DNA from: DATFRX01 sp035630615
Lineage (GTDB): Bacteria; Actinomycetota; Actinomycetes; Propionibacteriales; Nocardioidaceae
NCBI GenBank assembly: GCA_035630615.1
Contig: DASQKI010000079.1
Coordinates: 75,617 to 139,616 of the forward strand
Direction of reading: 5' to 3'
DNA: 64,000 nt
The translations under genes and the position numbers were made by a program. Below are positions 50,014 through 58,302 of the stretch, piece by piece (the stretch's first letter is position 1; each line of letters opens with the position of its first letter). Below the pieces are notes generated by a model, which saw only the letters and a program-made list of their open reading frames with translations, was not told the origin of the DNA and made no database searches.

Positions 50014-51156
50014 ATGCGGCGCACCATCTTCGAGGCCGAGCACGACGCGTTCCGCGAGTCGGTGCGGGCGTTCTGCGACAAGGAGATCGTGCCGCACCAC
50101 AAGGAGTGGGAAGCCGCCGGGATCGTCCCGAGGGAGCTGTGGCTCGAAGCCGGCAAGCAGGGCTTCCTCGGGTTCATGGTGCCGGAGGAGTACGGCGGGG
50201 GTGGGCAGCGCGACTTCCGGTTCAACGCCGTACTCATCGAGGAGATCACGCGATGCGGCGCGAGCGGCCCCGGGTTTGGAGTGCACACCGACATCAACTC
50301 GGCGTACCTGCTCGACCTCGCGACCGACGAGCAGAAGGCCCGTTGGCTGCCCGGCTTCGCGAGTGGCGAGCTCATCACGGCAATCGCGATGACCGAGCCG
50401 GGCGCCGGGTCCGACCTGCAGGGCATCACGACGACGGCGGTCCGCGACGGCGACGACTACGTTCTCAACGGCGCCAAGACGTTCATCAGCAACGGCATCC
50501 TGTCCGACCTCGTCATCATCGTCGCGAAGACCGCGCCCGACCTGGGCTACCAAGGCATCTCGCTGCTGGTCGTCGAGCGCGGCATGGCGGGATTCGAGCG
50601 CGGTCGCAACCTCGACAAGATCGGGCTCAAGGCCCAAGACACCGCCGAGCTGTTCTTCGACAACGTGCGCGTGCCGGCGACGAACCTGCTCGGCGAGGAG
50701 GGCCAGGGCTTCGTCTATCTCATGGAGCGACTCCCGCAGGAGCGGTTGGCGATCGCGGTCGTCGCCGCGGCCGCTTGCGAGAAGGTGCTGGAGCTCACGA
50801 CCGAGTACGTGAAGTCGCGGACCGCCTTCGGCCGGCCGGTCGGCTCATTCCAAAACTCGCGGTTCGTGATCGCGGAGATGGCAACCGAGACCCAGATCGC
50901 TCGGGTCTACGTCGACCGCTGCATCGAGGAACTCGCGGCGGGCAACCTGACGGTCTCTGACGCCGCGATGGCGAAGTGGTGGACGACCGAGTTGCAGAAG
51001 CGGGTCGTCGACCAGTGCCTGCAACTGCACGGCGGCTACGGCTACATGAGCGAATACCCGATCTCGAAGGCCTACCTCGACACCAGGGTCCAGACGATCT
51101 ACGGCGGCACCACCGAGGTCATGAAGGAGATCATCGGCCGCACGATGGGGCTCTGA
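50014..51156 (+). CDS. Acyl-CoA dehydrogenase
   Basis: A 380-residue FAD-dependent acyl-CoA dehydrogenase. Signature 1 is AIAMTEPGAGSDLQGI and signature 2 is QLHGGYGYMSEYPISKAY (about 338-355). The catalytic Glu is in IYGGTTEVMKEIIGR near the C-terminus. It catalyses alpha,beta-desaturation of acyl-CoA and passes electrons to ETF. AAGGAG lies 6-7 bases before the ATG. It is co-transcribed with the racemase, fitting branched-chain acyl-CoA oxidation. Confidence 0.94.
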   Translation: MRRTIFEAEHDAFRESVRAFCDKEIVPHHKEWEAAGIVPRELWLEAGKQGFLGFMVPEEYGGGGQRDFRFNAVLIEEITRCGASGPGFGVHTDINSAYLLDLATDEQKARWLPGFASGELITAIAMTEPGAGSDLQGITTTAVRDGDDYVLNGAKTFISNGILSDLVIIVAKTAPDLGYQGISLLVVERGMAGFERGRNLDKIGLKAQDTAELFFDNVRVPATNLLGEEGQGFVYLMERLPQERLAIAVVAAAACEKVLELTTEYVKSRTAFGRPVGSFQNSRFVIAEMATETQIARVYVDRCIEELAAGNLTVSDAAMAKWWTTELQKRVVDQCLQLHGGYGYMSEYPISKAYLDTRVQTIYGGTTEVMKEIIGRTMGL

Positions 51157-51214
51157 CCGAGTTGTCAGGCAGATATGGAGTTGGGGCTCCAAATGCGCCT
51201 GACAACTCGGTCAG
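51153..51214. terminator. 18-bp perfect inverted repeat spanning two convergent stop codons
   Basis: CTGACCGAGTTGTCAGGC (51153-51170) pairs exactly with 51197-51214. One arm contains the TGA of the acyl-CoA dehydrogenase and the other the stop of the MerR gene. The loop holds a small GGAG/CTCC hairpin. It is a bidirectional terminator candidate of the same palindrome set. Confidence 0.65.
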
Positions 51215-51957
51215 CGGCGCCGGCGTACGGTCTCGCGCTGCGTCTCGTTGACGGCGGTCTCGTACGACGCGACCAGCGCCTGCACCGTCACGGGCTTGAA
51301 CCGCTCCACCATCGCCTGCAGCCGCTCCGGCGATACGCCGGCCTCCTTGTAGTGCGGCCAGACCTGCGTACGGAACAGGTCGGTCAGCTCCTCGGCGATC
51401 GCCGTGCCGTGCTCGTGGAAGATGCGCTGCGCCGCCACCGCGACGTCGCGTGGCAGACCGAGATCGAGCAGCTCCATGCCGAGGCCCAGCAACGCCGACG
51501 CGACCCGAAACACGTCATCGTCGGGGGTCGGCTCTACCAGCCGCAAGGCGATCAGGGTCTCGAGGTCGTCGTCGGACAGGGTGCGCCCGCAGCGGTCGTC
51601 GAGTGCGTCGCGGGTCACTGTCTCGGGGAGGTCGGGCATCCACGGCGCGAGCAGGGTGCGGTGCAGGGCGATGTCTTGCGGCGACGCGCTGGCGGGGATC
51701 CGATCGAGATAGCCCTCGATGGCCGAGAGCGTGAATCCATGGGCCTGCAGCTCGCGGACGAGCTCGAGCCTCGCGATGTGATGTGGGCCGTAGTAGCCGT
51801 TGCGGCCGGCCCGCCGCGGCGGTGGGATCAGCCCGCGACCCGCGTAGAAGCGGACCGTGCGCACCGACATGCCCACCCGCCGGGCCAGGTCGTCGACGCT
51901 TAGGTCCTCGTCGTCGGTCGGCGGCGGAGTGGTGTCGTCGGCAGGGCTGTCCGTCAT
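51211..51957 (-). CDS. MerR family transcriptional regulator
   Basis: A 248-residue regulator. The MerR DNA-binding domain is at about 18-85 (LSVDDLARRVGMSVRTVRFY, AGRGLIPPPRRAGRNGYYG, HIARLELVRELQAHGFTLSAI). A long helical effector domain follows, without the Cys cluster of metal sensors. It may respond to a small molecule or acyl-CoA. It is convergent with the acyl-CoA dehydrogenase. The start at 51955-51957 follows family length. Confidence 0.9.
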   Translation of the reverse strand: MTDSPADDTTPPPTDDEDLSVDDLARRVGMSVRTVRFYAGRGLIPPPRRAGRNGYYGPHHIARLELVRELQAHGFTLSAIEGYLDRIPASASPQDIALHRTLLAPWMPDLPETVTRDALDDRCGRTLSDDDLETLIALRLVEPTPDDDVFRVASALLGLGMELLDLGLPRDVAVAAQRIFHEHGTAIAEELTDLFRTQVWPHYKEAGVSPERLQAMVERFKPVTVQALVASYETAVNETQRETVRRRR

Positions 51958-52077
51958 GCGTCGAGGGTAAGGCCGCCAAAGGCATCGGGGCCTCGCTCTG
52001 TCGTCGAGGCAATCCATGAACCGTCGGTGTGATGAAGTTGGGGTCGACGCAAACCACCACACCAATGAGATATGGCG

Positions 52078-52378
52078 ATGAGTCGATCGCGAGCGGGCAA
52101 ACCGTCGTGGCGCACCTGTGTGGCATTAGCTGGCCCGATGCTGCTCCTCGCTGCTGTGGACGCGGCGCTGCAGTGACAGCCGGCGGCTGCTCGCCGGCGA
52201 CGGCATGACGGTGTGTATGAACTCCGCTGGCGACTCACAGGTCTTCGACGGCCGCAGCGGCCGGCCGATCCAGCTTCCTTACGACCTGACGCCGGTCGAT
52301 GTCGGACCGGCTGGCCTGCTGGTCATCGCTCAGGACCGAACGCCGCAGCTCTTGGAGCGCTCCGAAGTCGTCGACTGA
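52078..52378 (+). pseudogene. Frameshifted remnant of a secreted or lipoprotein gene
   Basis: Frame 1 from ATG 52078 encodes a signal-peptide-like start (basic MSRSRAGKPSWR, then hydrophobic CVALAGPMLLLAAVDAA) and stops at 52176. The next frame continues with RCSDSRRLLAGDGMTVCMN and VFDGRSGRPIQLPYDLTPVD to TGA 52376-52378, with strong G/C third positions. A one-base shift joins them into a protein of about 100 residues. The rest of the 533-base gap (51958-52490) holds only the downstream promoter. The family is not recognised; a propeller-like fragment is possible. Confidence 0.45.
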
Positions 52379-52413
52379 CCGGAGTCCCGTCGCTTCAGTC
52401 TGCCTCGACCACG

Positions 52414-52467
52414 TTGACAGCTCGTACTGTCACCTGTAAGAATTTACTGACACATCAAAGTACGAGC
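52414..52467 (+). promoter_or_regulatory. Promoter and nested inverted repeats before the ArsR/MMPL operon
   Basis: TTGACA (52414-52419), 17 bases, TAAGAA (52437-52442) is a strong sigma-70-type promoter. GCTCGTACT (52420-52428) and AGTACGAGC (52459-52467) form a 9-bp inverted repeat around the -10, and TGACAG-N6-CTGTCA overlaps the -35 region. It is probably the autoregulatory operator of the ArsR-type gene at 52491. Confidence 0.6.
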
Positions 52468-52490
52468 CGACAGGTCAAGGGAAGTGGGCA

Positions 52491-52835
52491 ATGGCGGGAC
52501 GGGAGCCCCTCGACGGTGACCAGCTGCTGCTGGCCCTGAGTGCGCTCGCCAACCCGCATCGGTTGCGCATCATCGCCGTCCTGGCCGGCGGCACCAACTA
52601 CGTCAGCCAGCTCGCCCGCGACCTTCAGATCAGTCGTCCGTTGTTGCACATGCATCTGCAGCGACTGGAAGCGGCCGGCCTGGTCGAGGGCCACATCGAA
52701 GTCTCCGACGACGGGAAGGCGATGCGCTACTACGCGGTTACCGACTTCGCGTTCGGCCTCAACGCTGCCGCCATCGCCGAGGCAACGCAGACGCTCACGC
52801 AGTCCGAGCCCACCGGACGCACGAAAGGAAAGTAG
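52491..52835 (+). CDS. ArsR-type winged-helix transcriptional regulator
   Basis: A 114-residue winged-helix protein. ALSALANPHRLRIIAVLAGG, the recognition helix YVSQLARDLQISRPLLHMHLQRLEAAGL (in parts) and a wing HIEVSDDGKAMRYYAV are ArsR-like. No metal-binding Cys motif is present. A promoter and nested repeats lie directly upstream. It is followed by a small membrane gene (2 bases) and an MMPL gene, so it probably represses an export operon. Confidence 0.88.
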   Translation: MAGREPLDGDQLLLALSALANPHRLRIIAVLAGGTNYVSQLARDLQISRPLLHMHLQRLEAAGLVEGHIEVSDDGKAMRYYAVTDFAFGLNAAAIAEATQTLTQSEPTGRTKGK

Positions 52836-52837
52836 TC

Positions 52838-53128
52838 ATGGACAACGCCGCGAGTGACTGGTCCCCCGAGGACTGGTACGGACTGATCTTCGGGTTCGGC
52901 TTCTTGGTGCTCGTCACGATCATCCTGCTGGTGATCCTGCATCAGTGGGGCGCCTTCGCCCGCGCTCGCGTCGCCCGCCGCGAGCAGGCGGAGGACCGGA
53001 CCTTGATCAGCAAGTACGAGTCGCTCGCCGATCAGTCGGCCGAGCACCAGAAGGTCACCGGCTCCGAGCTCACGACGATCCGCGAGCGGCTCGACGCCAT
53101 CGAGACCCTGCTCCGCGAGGTCGAGTAA
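52838..53128 (+). CDS. Small single-pass membrane protein with coiled coil
   Basis: A 96-residue protein with one transmembrane helix (about 15-38, YGLIFGFGFLVLVTIILLVI). A cytoplasmic Arg-rich segment and a predicted coiled coil (LADQSAEHQKVTGSELTTIR... LDAIETLLREVE) follow. The family is unknown. Its place between the regulator and the MMPL gene suggests a partner or assembly factor of the transporter (inference). Confidence 0.75.
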   Translation: MDNAASDWSPEDWYGLIFGFGFLVLVTIILLVILHQWGAFARARVARREQAEDRTLISKYESLADQSAEHQKVTGSELTTIRERLDAIETLLREVE

Positions 53129-53144
53129 CCGGCCCCACAAAGGT

Positions 53145-53176
53145 GTGGGTCGCCGAGCGGCAACTCGGCGACCCAC
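53145..53176. repeat. 13-bp perfect hairpin between the small membrane gene and the MMPL gene
   Basis: GTGGGTCGCCGAG (53145-53157) pairs exactly with 53164-53176 over a 6-base loop, 16 bases after the stop. It could attenuate or process the operon mRNA and lower MMPL expression relative to the first two genes. Confidence 0.6.
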
Positions 53177-53241
53177 CAGCGACCGAACTCGACTGACGTG
53201 CCCCGCCAGCTTCTGTACGTATCGCCGAAAGGACCATACCC

Positions 53242-55350
53242 ATGTCCACGAGGTTGAGGTCGCGCAGCGACCGTCACACACGACGATCTCGCCGTTTCCA
53301 CAGCATCGCGTCGATCAGCAGTGGTCCCCGTGCCAAGTTCGCGTTCCTGCTCGGCACAATCGGCGTCCTGTTCCTCGTCGGGCCGCTCGCCGGCAAGGTC
53401 GGCGACGTCGAGGACAACGGCCCTACGGCCCAGTTGCCCCGGGGTGCGGAGTCGACCCGGGTCGAGGAGGAGCTGCCTTCCTTCGACGCCGATGGTGTCG
53501 TGTCCGCCACGGTGGTCTACGTACGTGACGGTGGCCTGACCGCCGCCGACCGCGACGCCGTCGCAACGGCCCGGACCGAGCTGGCTGCGTATGCCGCGGA
53601 CGGCCGGGTGTCGCCGTCGCGATTCTCCGACGACGGCGAGGCGGCGTCGCTCGCCTTCGGCATCGATACTCTGGCCGATGGAGATCGGACGCGCTTCGAG
53701 GAGATCCGGGCGATCGTCGACGATCAGGCGCCGGACGGCCTCGACGCCACGGTCACAGGGCCGGCGGCGACACGCTACGACGTCATCGGTGCTTTCGATG
53801 GCGTCGACGGCCGGATCCTCGGTGCCTCGGTCCTGGTCGTTGCGCTCCTGCTGCTGCTCATCTACCGCAGTCCGGTGCTGTGGTTGGTCCCGTTGGTCAG
53901 CATCGGCGTGGCGATGATGCTGGCGGAGGTCGCGATCTACCTCCTCGGCAAGCACGCCGGTCTGCCCGTCGACGGTCAGAGCGGTGGCATCCTGCCGATC
54001 TTGGTCTTCGGTGTCGGCACCGACTACGCCCTGCTGCTGATCGCGCGCTATCGGGAGGAGTTGCACCGGCAGTCCGACCGACACGCGGCGATGCGGCAGG
54101 CAATCCGGCGGGCCGGACCGGCGATCCTCGCCTCGTCGGCCACGGTCGTCTTGGGCCTGAGCTGCCTGATGCTGGCCGACATCAACTCGACCCGCAGCCT
54201 CGGCGCGGTGTGTGCGATCGGCGTCGGCTTCGCGGCGATCGCGATGCTGACGGTGCTTCCGATGGTCCTCACGCTGCTGGGTCGCTGGGTGTTTTGGCCG
54301 TTCGTGCCGCGAGTCGACCCGGACGCGGCGACCGACGACGACACCAGCCGCTGGCACGGCGCCTGGTCCCGGATCGCGGCCGTCGTCGCACGCTCGCCGC
54401 GCACCGTGTGGCGGCTGACCGCCGTCGGCCTCGCCGTGCTGGCCCTGTCGACGATCGGACTCAACATCGGGACCACCGATGAGCAGAAGTTCGCGACGAC
54501 ACCCGACTCGGTCACGGGTCAGCGGATTCTGTCGCAGCACTTTCCGGCGGGCAGCTCGGCACCCGCCGAGGTACTCGCCGACGCGGCGACCGCGACCGAC
54601 GTGCGAGCGGCGATTGCCGACGTGGACGGCGTCGAACGGGTCTCCTCGCCGCAGCCGTCGACAGACGGCAGCCGGGTCCGTTTCGAGGCCGTACTCACCG
54701 ACGCCTCCGACTCGCCCGAGGCGGAGGCGACCGTCGAAGCGCTCCGGCACAAGCTCGACGACATCGGCGCGTCGGATGCCGTCGTCGGCGGACCCACTGC
54801 CGAGGCGATGGACCTCGCGACGGCCGCCTCGCGCGACGCGTGGCTGGTCATTCCGTTCGTCCTGATCGTGGTGGTGCTGGTCCTGATGGCGCTGCTGCGG
54901 TCCGTCGTCGGACCCCTGGTGCTGCTCGGCACGGTGCTGTTGTCGTACGCGGCAGCGCTCGGCGCCGGTGGGTTGCTGATGCGTGCCATGGGGTTCGACG
55001 CGGTCGACGTCTCGCTGCCACTGCTGGCGTTCGTCTTCCTGGTTGCGCTCGGCGTCGACTACACGATCTTCCTGATGTCACGGGTGCGAGAGGAGGTCGG
55101 ACACGTCGGCCACCGACTGGGTGTGGCCCGCGGCCTGATCGCCACCGGAGGCGTGATCACCAGCGCGGGACTGGTGCTGGCCGCGACGTTTTCGGTGTTG
55201 GCCGTCATGCCGATCGTGTTCATGATCGGGCTCGGCGTCGTCGTGGCGCTCGGTGTGCTGCTCGACACGTTCGTGGTCCGTTCGCTGCTCGTACCGGCGC
55301 TGGCCCTGGACATCGGCGACCGGTTCTGGTCGCCGTCGCGGTCTCGCTGA
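53242..55350 (+). CDS. MMPL family RND transporter
   Basis: A 702-residue RND-type transporter with two six-helix bundles, each preceded by an extracytoplasmic loop (about 80-190 and 410-530). The proton-relay-like motifs are GVGTDYALLLIARYREE (about 258-274) and LGVDYTIFLMSRVREEV (about 600-616), in equivalent positions. MMPL proteins export lipids, siderophores or drugs. AAAGGA lies 8 bases before the ATG. It is the last gene of the ArsR operon; a terminator hairpin follows at 55373. Confidence 0.93.
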   Translation: MSTRLRSRSDRHTRRSRRFHSIASISSGPRAKFAFLLGTIGVLFLVGPLAGKVGDVEDNGPTAQLPRGAESTRVEEELPSFDADGVVSATVVYVRDGGLTAADRDAVATARTELAAYAADGRVSPSRFSDDGEAASLAFGIDTLADGDRTRFEEIRAIVDDQAPDGLDATVTGPAATRYDVIGAFDGVDGRILGASVLVVALLLLLIYRSPVLWLVPLVSIGVAMMLAEVAIYLLGKHAGLPVDGQSGGILPILVFGVGTDYALLLIARYREELHRQSDRHAAMRQAIRRAGPAILASSATVVLGLSCLMLADINSTRSLGAVCAIGVGFAAIAMLTVLPMVLTLLGRWVFWPFVPRVDPDAATDDDTSRWHGAWSRIAAVVARSPRTVWRLTAVGLAVLALSTIGLNIGTTDEQKFATTPDSVTGQRILSQHFPAGSSAPAEVLADAATATDVRAAIADVDGVERVSSPQPSTDGSRVRFEAVLTDASDSPEAEATVEALRHKLDDIGASDAVVGGPTAEAMDLATAASRDAWLVIPFVLIVVVLVLMALLRSVVGPLVLLGTVLLSYAAALGAGGLLMRAMGFDAVDVSLPLLAFVFLVALGVDYTIFLMSRVREEVGHVGHRLGVARGLIATGGVITSAGLVLAATFSVLAVMPIVFMIGLGVVVALGVLLDTFVVRSLLVPALALDIGDRFWSPSRSR

Positions 55351-55372
55351 GCCCCGATCCCTGAGGCGAGGT

Positions 55373-55407
55373 GGGGGTGGGCCCAGGGTCTTTCGGGGCC
55401 CATCCCC
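55373..55407 (+). terminator. GC-rich terminator hairpin after the MMPL gene
   Basis: GGGGGTGGGCCC (55373-55384) and GGGCCCATCCCC (55396-55407) form a strong stem with one mismatch, starting 22 bases after the stop. There is no clear U-tract. Confidence 0.65.
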
Positions 55408-55410
55408 GTG

Positions 55411-55866
55411 TCGTGCGGCGTGCTCGGTCGAAAGGGTAAACAAAGGACGAGACGGGAGGCCGAGATGAGCGTCGCGGTGAGGGGCCTCATGAGGCCTTAT
55501 CTAAGGGTCTGCGCGGCGGGCTCCGAAAAAGATAAGGCGTTATTCCGATGGGAGCGTCATCCTCAGGGTAGGAGTCTCGACACATCAGATCTCATTCCGA
55601 TGGGAGACGCCGATGATGTCGAGCTACACGCCGTACGCGATCGCCCGGCTGACGTATCGGCGGCGACCTGTCGATCTCCTGACAACGTCAGCGCGCCGGC
55701 GGCGCGAGATCGACGGCCGCGCCGACCTCCCCCATTCGGGCTAGGTGATCCCCACGAGGGAGTGGGGCTAGGCCCCGGTGCGTTTGGGGTCTAACCCCAT
55801 ATCGCAGGCAGGTCCGGATCACCAGGCTGGAAACCAACCGAACACAGACACTTCGAGAGGACGATC
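55411..55866. other. 456-base non-coding stretch with repeats and hairpins; possible structured RNA or long leader
   Basis: No convincing gene is present; a 109-codon frame at 55465 has a ribosome site but atypical codon use. Seen: the palindrome GGCCTCATGAGGCC (55483-55496); a stem GCCTTATCT/AGATAAGGC (55494-55502 with 55530-55538); a 13-bp direct repeat ATTCCGATGGGAG (55542 and 55594); and hairpins CCCCAC/GTGGGG (55750-55767) and GGGGT/ACCCC (55776-55788). It is locally AT-richer near 55500-55600. It ends at the PAP2 gene ribosome site, so it may be a regulatory leader. Confidence 0.45.
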
Positions 55867-56772
55867 ATGACAGCGACAAGGCGAGAGCGGCGAGTGGCAC
55901 TCGCGCGCTCGATCGCCCTCGAGCTGTTGGTCGTCGTTTCGTTGTTCCTCGCGTATCGCTTCGGCCGGCTCCTGGTCGGCCACTCGAGCGCGGAGGCGCT
56001 TGATCACGCTTCCGAGCTGATCGGCTGGGAGCATGCGGTCGGCCTGCCGAGCGAGCTCGGTCTGCAGCAGCTCATGCTGTCGAGCGAGACCGTCACGCGA
56101 CTGGCCAACATCTACTACGCCACGGTGCACTTCCCGTTGACGGCGCTGTTCCTTGTATGGCTGTTCGTCCGGTCTCGCGACGACTACCGCCGGATCCGGA
56201 CGTCGATGGCGTTGCTGACCGCGATGGCGCTGATGGTTCACGCTGCCTTCCCGCTGGCGCCGGCCCGGATGCTGCACGGCTTCGGCTTTGTCGACACGGC
56301 TGCGATGTACGGACCGAACGTCTACAGCTCGGCGCCGAACGCCGACAGCGTCGCGAACCAGTTCGCCGCGATGCCGAGCCTGCACTTCGGTTGGGCCGTC
56401 GTGGTCGCGATGGGCATCATCCGGGTCAGCCGCTCACGTTGGCGCTGGCTCTGGATCGCGCACCCGATGATCACGCTGCTGGTCATCGTCGCCACCGGCA
56501 ACCACTACTGGACCGACGCCGCCGTCGCCGGTGTCCTCCTGATCGGTGCCGAGTATGCGGTCCGGACGTGGACCCGCGTCGGCGGCCGAGGCATCCGTGT
56601 GGTGCGCCGCTCGCTGACGCCGGTGGCCGTCACACCGTCGACTCGACCGTCGCTTGTCGCCCCGACGTTCGGCGGACACGTCGTCCTGGCCGGACAGGTA
56701 CGACGGCTTCCTGCGCGACGTGGTCCCCCGGCCCGGGCCGGACCCGCCGAGGAGGCTGCGTACGCGGCCTAG
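55867..56772 (+). CDS. PAP2 / inositol-phosphorylceramide-synthase-like membrane phosphatase
   Basis: A 301-residue integral membrane protein with about six helices and PAP2-type active-site segments: AMPSLHFGWAVVVAMG (about 172-187, with the catalytic His) and ATGNHYWTDAAVAG (about 208-221). A basic cytoplasmic C-terminal tail of about 60 residues follows. This subgroup (Aur1/Ipt1-like) transfers or removes phosphate-linked lipid head groups. GAGAGGA lies 5 bases before the ATG. The substrate is unknown. Confidence 0.86.
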   Translation: MTATRRERRVALARSIALELLVVVSLFLAYRFGRLLVGHSSAEALDHASELIGWEHAVGLPSELGLQQLMLSSETVTRLANIYYATVHFPLTALFLVWLFVRSRDDYRRIRTSMALLTAMALMVHAAFPLAPARMLHGFGFVDTAAMYGPNVYSSAPNADSVANQFAAMPSLHFGWAVVVAMGIIRVSRSRWRWLWIAHPMITLLVIVATGNHYWTDAAVAGVLLIGAEYAVRTWTRVGGRGIRVVRRSLTPVAVTPSTRPSLVAPTFGGHVVLAGQVRRLPARRGPPARAGPAEEAAYAA

Positions 56773-56777
56773 CGAAC

Positions 56778-56822
56778 GTGACGCATGCACCACGCGACCC
56801 CGGTCGGTGGTGCATACGTCAC
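56778..56822. terminator. 16-bp inverted repeat after the PAP2 gene
   Basis: GTGACGCATGCACCAC (56778-56793) and 56807-56822 pair with one mismatch over a 13-base loop, 6 bases after the stop. Probable terminator. Confidence 0.6.
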
Positions 56823-56882
56823 GTATCGGCGCTACGGTCGGCCGCCGACATGACGGATGCCACAGGCCGTTCCCTTCCACCG

Positions 56883-56929
56883 TGACAGCACCGGTGTCAG
56901 AATCGATATGCGGGTTTACTGTCCAGTAA
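56883..56929 (+). promoter_or_regulatory. TGACA-N7-TGTCA operator, site 3, and TTACTG-N2-CAGTAA palindrome before fadA
   Basis: TGACA (56883-56887), seven bases, TGTCA (56895-56899) matches sites 1 and 2. A second palindrome, TTACTG-TC-CAGTAA (56916-56929), follows. Both lie 44-90 bases upstream of the fadA start and are typical of TetR-type operators. No cognate regulator gene is adjacent. Confidence 0.55.
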
Positions 56930-56972
56930 CAACCCGACGGCCGAGCGACAACCGACGGTAGAGGACCCTTCC

Positions 56973-58184
56973 ATGACCGAGGCGTACGTCTACGACGCGA
57001 TTCGGACCCCGCGCGGGCGCGGTAAGAAGTCCGGCTCGCTGCACGAGGTCAAGCCGATCACGCTGATCACCGGGCTTATCGAGGAGATTCAGCGCCGCAA
57101 TCCCGGGCTCGATCCGGCGCAGGTCGAAGACGTCGTCCTCGGAGTGGTGTCGCCGATCGGCGACCAGGGCGGCGACATCGCCAAGACCGCTGCGCTCGCG
57201 GCCGGCCTGCCCTACACCGTGGCCGGCGTGCAGCTCAACCGGTTCTGCTCGTCGGGCCTCGAGGCGGTCAACCAGGCCGCCGCCAGGGTGCGGTCGGGCT
57301 GGGAGGACCTGATCTTCGCCGGTGGAGTCGAGTCGATGAGCCGGGTGCCGATGGCGTCGGACGGCGGCGCTTGGTACACCGACCCGGAGACGGCATTTCA
57401 GACCGACTTCATCCCCCAGGGCATCAGCGCCGACCTGATCGCGACGATGGAGGGCTACGACCGGACGGCGGTTGACGCCTTTGCGGCGGAGTCGCAGGCC
57501 AGGGCCGCCAAGGCGACCGCGAACGGCTGGTTCGGCGAGTCGCTGGTGCCGGTCGTCGACCGCAACGGGATCGCCGTCCTCGACCACGACGAGTTCATCC
57601 GGCCGGACACCACCGTCGAGTCGCTGGCCGGCCTCCCGCCGTCGTTCGCCGCCGTCGGTGAGCACGGCGGCTTCGACTCGGTGGCGCTCGAGAAGTACCA
57701 CTGGGTCGAAAAGATCGACCACGTCCATCATGCCGGCAACTCCTCCGGCATCGTCGACGGCGCCAGCCTGGTCATGGTGGGGAGCGAGGAGGCCGGCCGA
57801 CGCAACGGACTGACGCCGCGGGCTCGGATCCTCGCCACGGCCGTGAGCGGCTCGGAGCCGACCATCATGCTGACCGGGCCGGCGCCGGCCAGTCGCAAGG
57901 CGCTCGCCAAGGCGGGGTTGGAAGTCTCCGACCTCGATCTGATCGAGATGAACGAGGCGTTCGCCGCGGTCGTGCTTCGGTTCATGAAAGACCTCTCGGT
58001 GCCGCACGACATCGTCAACGTCAACGGCGGCGCGATCGCGATGGGTCACCCGCTCGGTGCGACCGGCGCGATGATCCTCGGCTCGCTCATCGACGAGCTG
58101 CACCGCCGCGACCTGCGATACGGGCTGGCCACGCTCTGCGTCGGCGGTGGCATGGGCTGCGCGACGGTCGTGGAGGCACTGTGA
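56973..58184 (+). CDS. fadA: Acetyl-CoA acetyltransferase / 3-ketoacyl-CoA thiolase
   Basis: A 403-residue thiolase. The nucleophilic Cys is in QLNRFCSSGLEAVNQA (about 92), the catalytic His in GGAIAMGHPLGATG (about 357) and the second Cys in LCVGGGMG (about 388). It performs the last step of beta-oxidation, thiolytic cleavage of 3-ketoacyl-CoA. The fadB gene follows 118 bases downstream, so the pair encodes the trifunctional system; a large palindrome lies between them. Confidence 0.95.
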   Translation: MTEAYVYDAIRTPRGRGKKSGSLHEVKPITLITGLIEEIQRRNPGLDPAQVEDVVLGVVSPIGDQGGDIAKTAALAAGLPYTVAGVQLNRFCSSGLEAVNQAAARVRSGWEDLIFAGGVESMSRVPMASDGGAWYTDPETAFQTDFIPQGISADLIATMEGYDRTAVDAFAAESQARAAKATANGWFGESLVPVVDRNGIAVLDHDEFIRPDTTVESLAGLPPSFAAVGEHGGFDSVALEKYHWVEKIDHVHHAGNSSGIVDGASLVMVGSEEAGRRNGLTPRARILATAVSGSEPTIMLTGPAPASRKALAKAGLEVSDLDLIEMNEAFAAVVLRFMKDLSVPHDIVNVNGGAIAMGHPLGATGAMILGSLIDELHRRDLRYGLATLCVGGGMGCATVVEAL

Positions 58185-58194
58185 CCACTCCTTT

Positions 58195-58281
58195 GCGCCG
58201 AGATTGCGCCAGTGTCCCGCCCAGACCACACGAACGTGCAGATGGGCAGACGGCGGCGGGACATTGGCGCAATCTCGGCGC
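58195..58281. repeat. 27-bp intergenic inverted repeat, family B, inside the fad operon
   Basis: Arms 58195-58221 and 58255-58281 pair over 27 bases with one mismatch and begin GCGCCGAGATTGCGCC. It lies between fadA and fadB, where complete termination would be counterproductive. The outer arm word matches the repeat at 21309. Confidence 0.7.
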
Positions 58282-58302
58282 GACAGATGGGAAGGACTAC
58301 AC

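Noticed and set aside
52213..52539. A 108-codon plus-strand frame before and into the arsR gene
   Set aside because: Arg/Pro-rich out-of-frame translation that covers the arsR promoter and start; the better reading is the frameshifted remnant at 52078-52378.
55465..55794. A 109-codon frame (MSVAVRGLMRPY...) with a GGGAGG ribosome site in the 55.4-55.9 kb gap
   Set aside because: Codon third positions are not G/C-biased like the neighbours, no domain is recognisable, and it runs through several palindromes and hairpins. Treated as non-coding.
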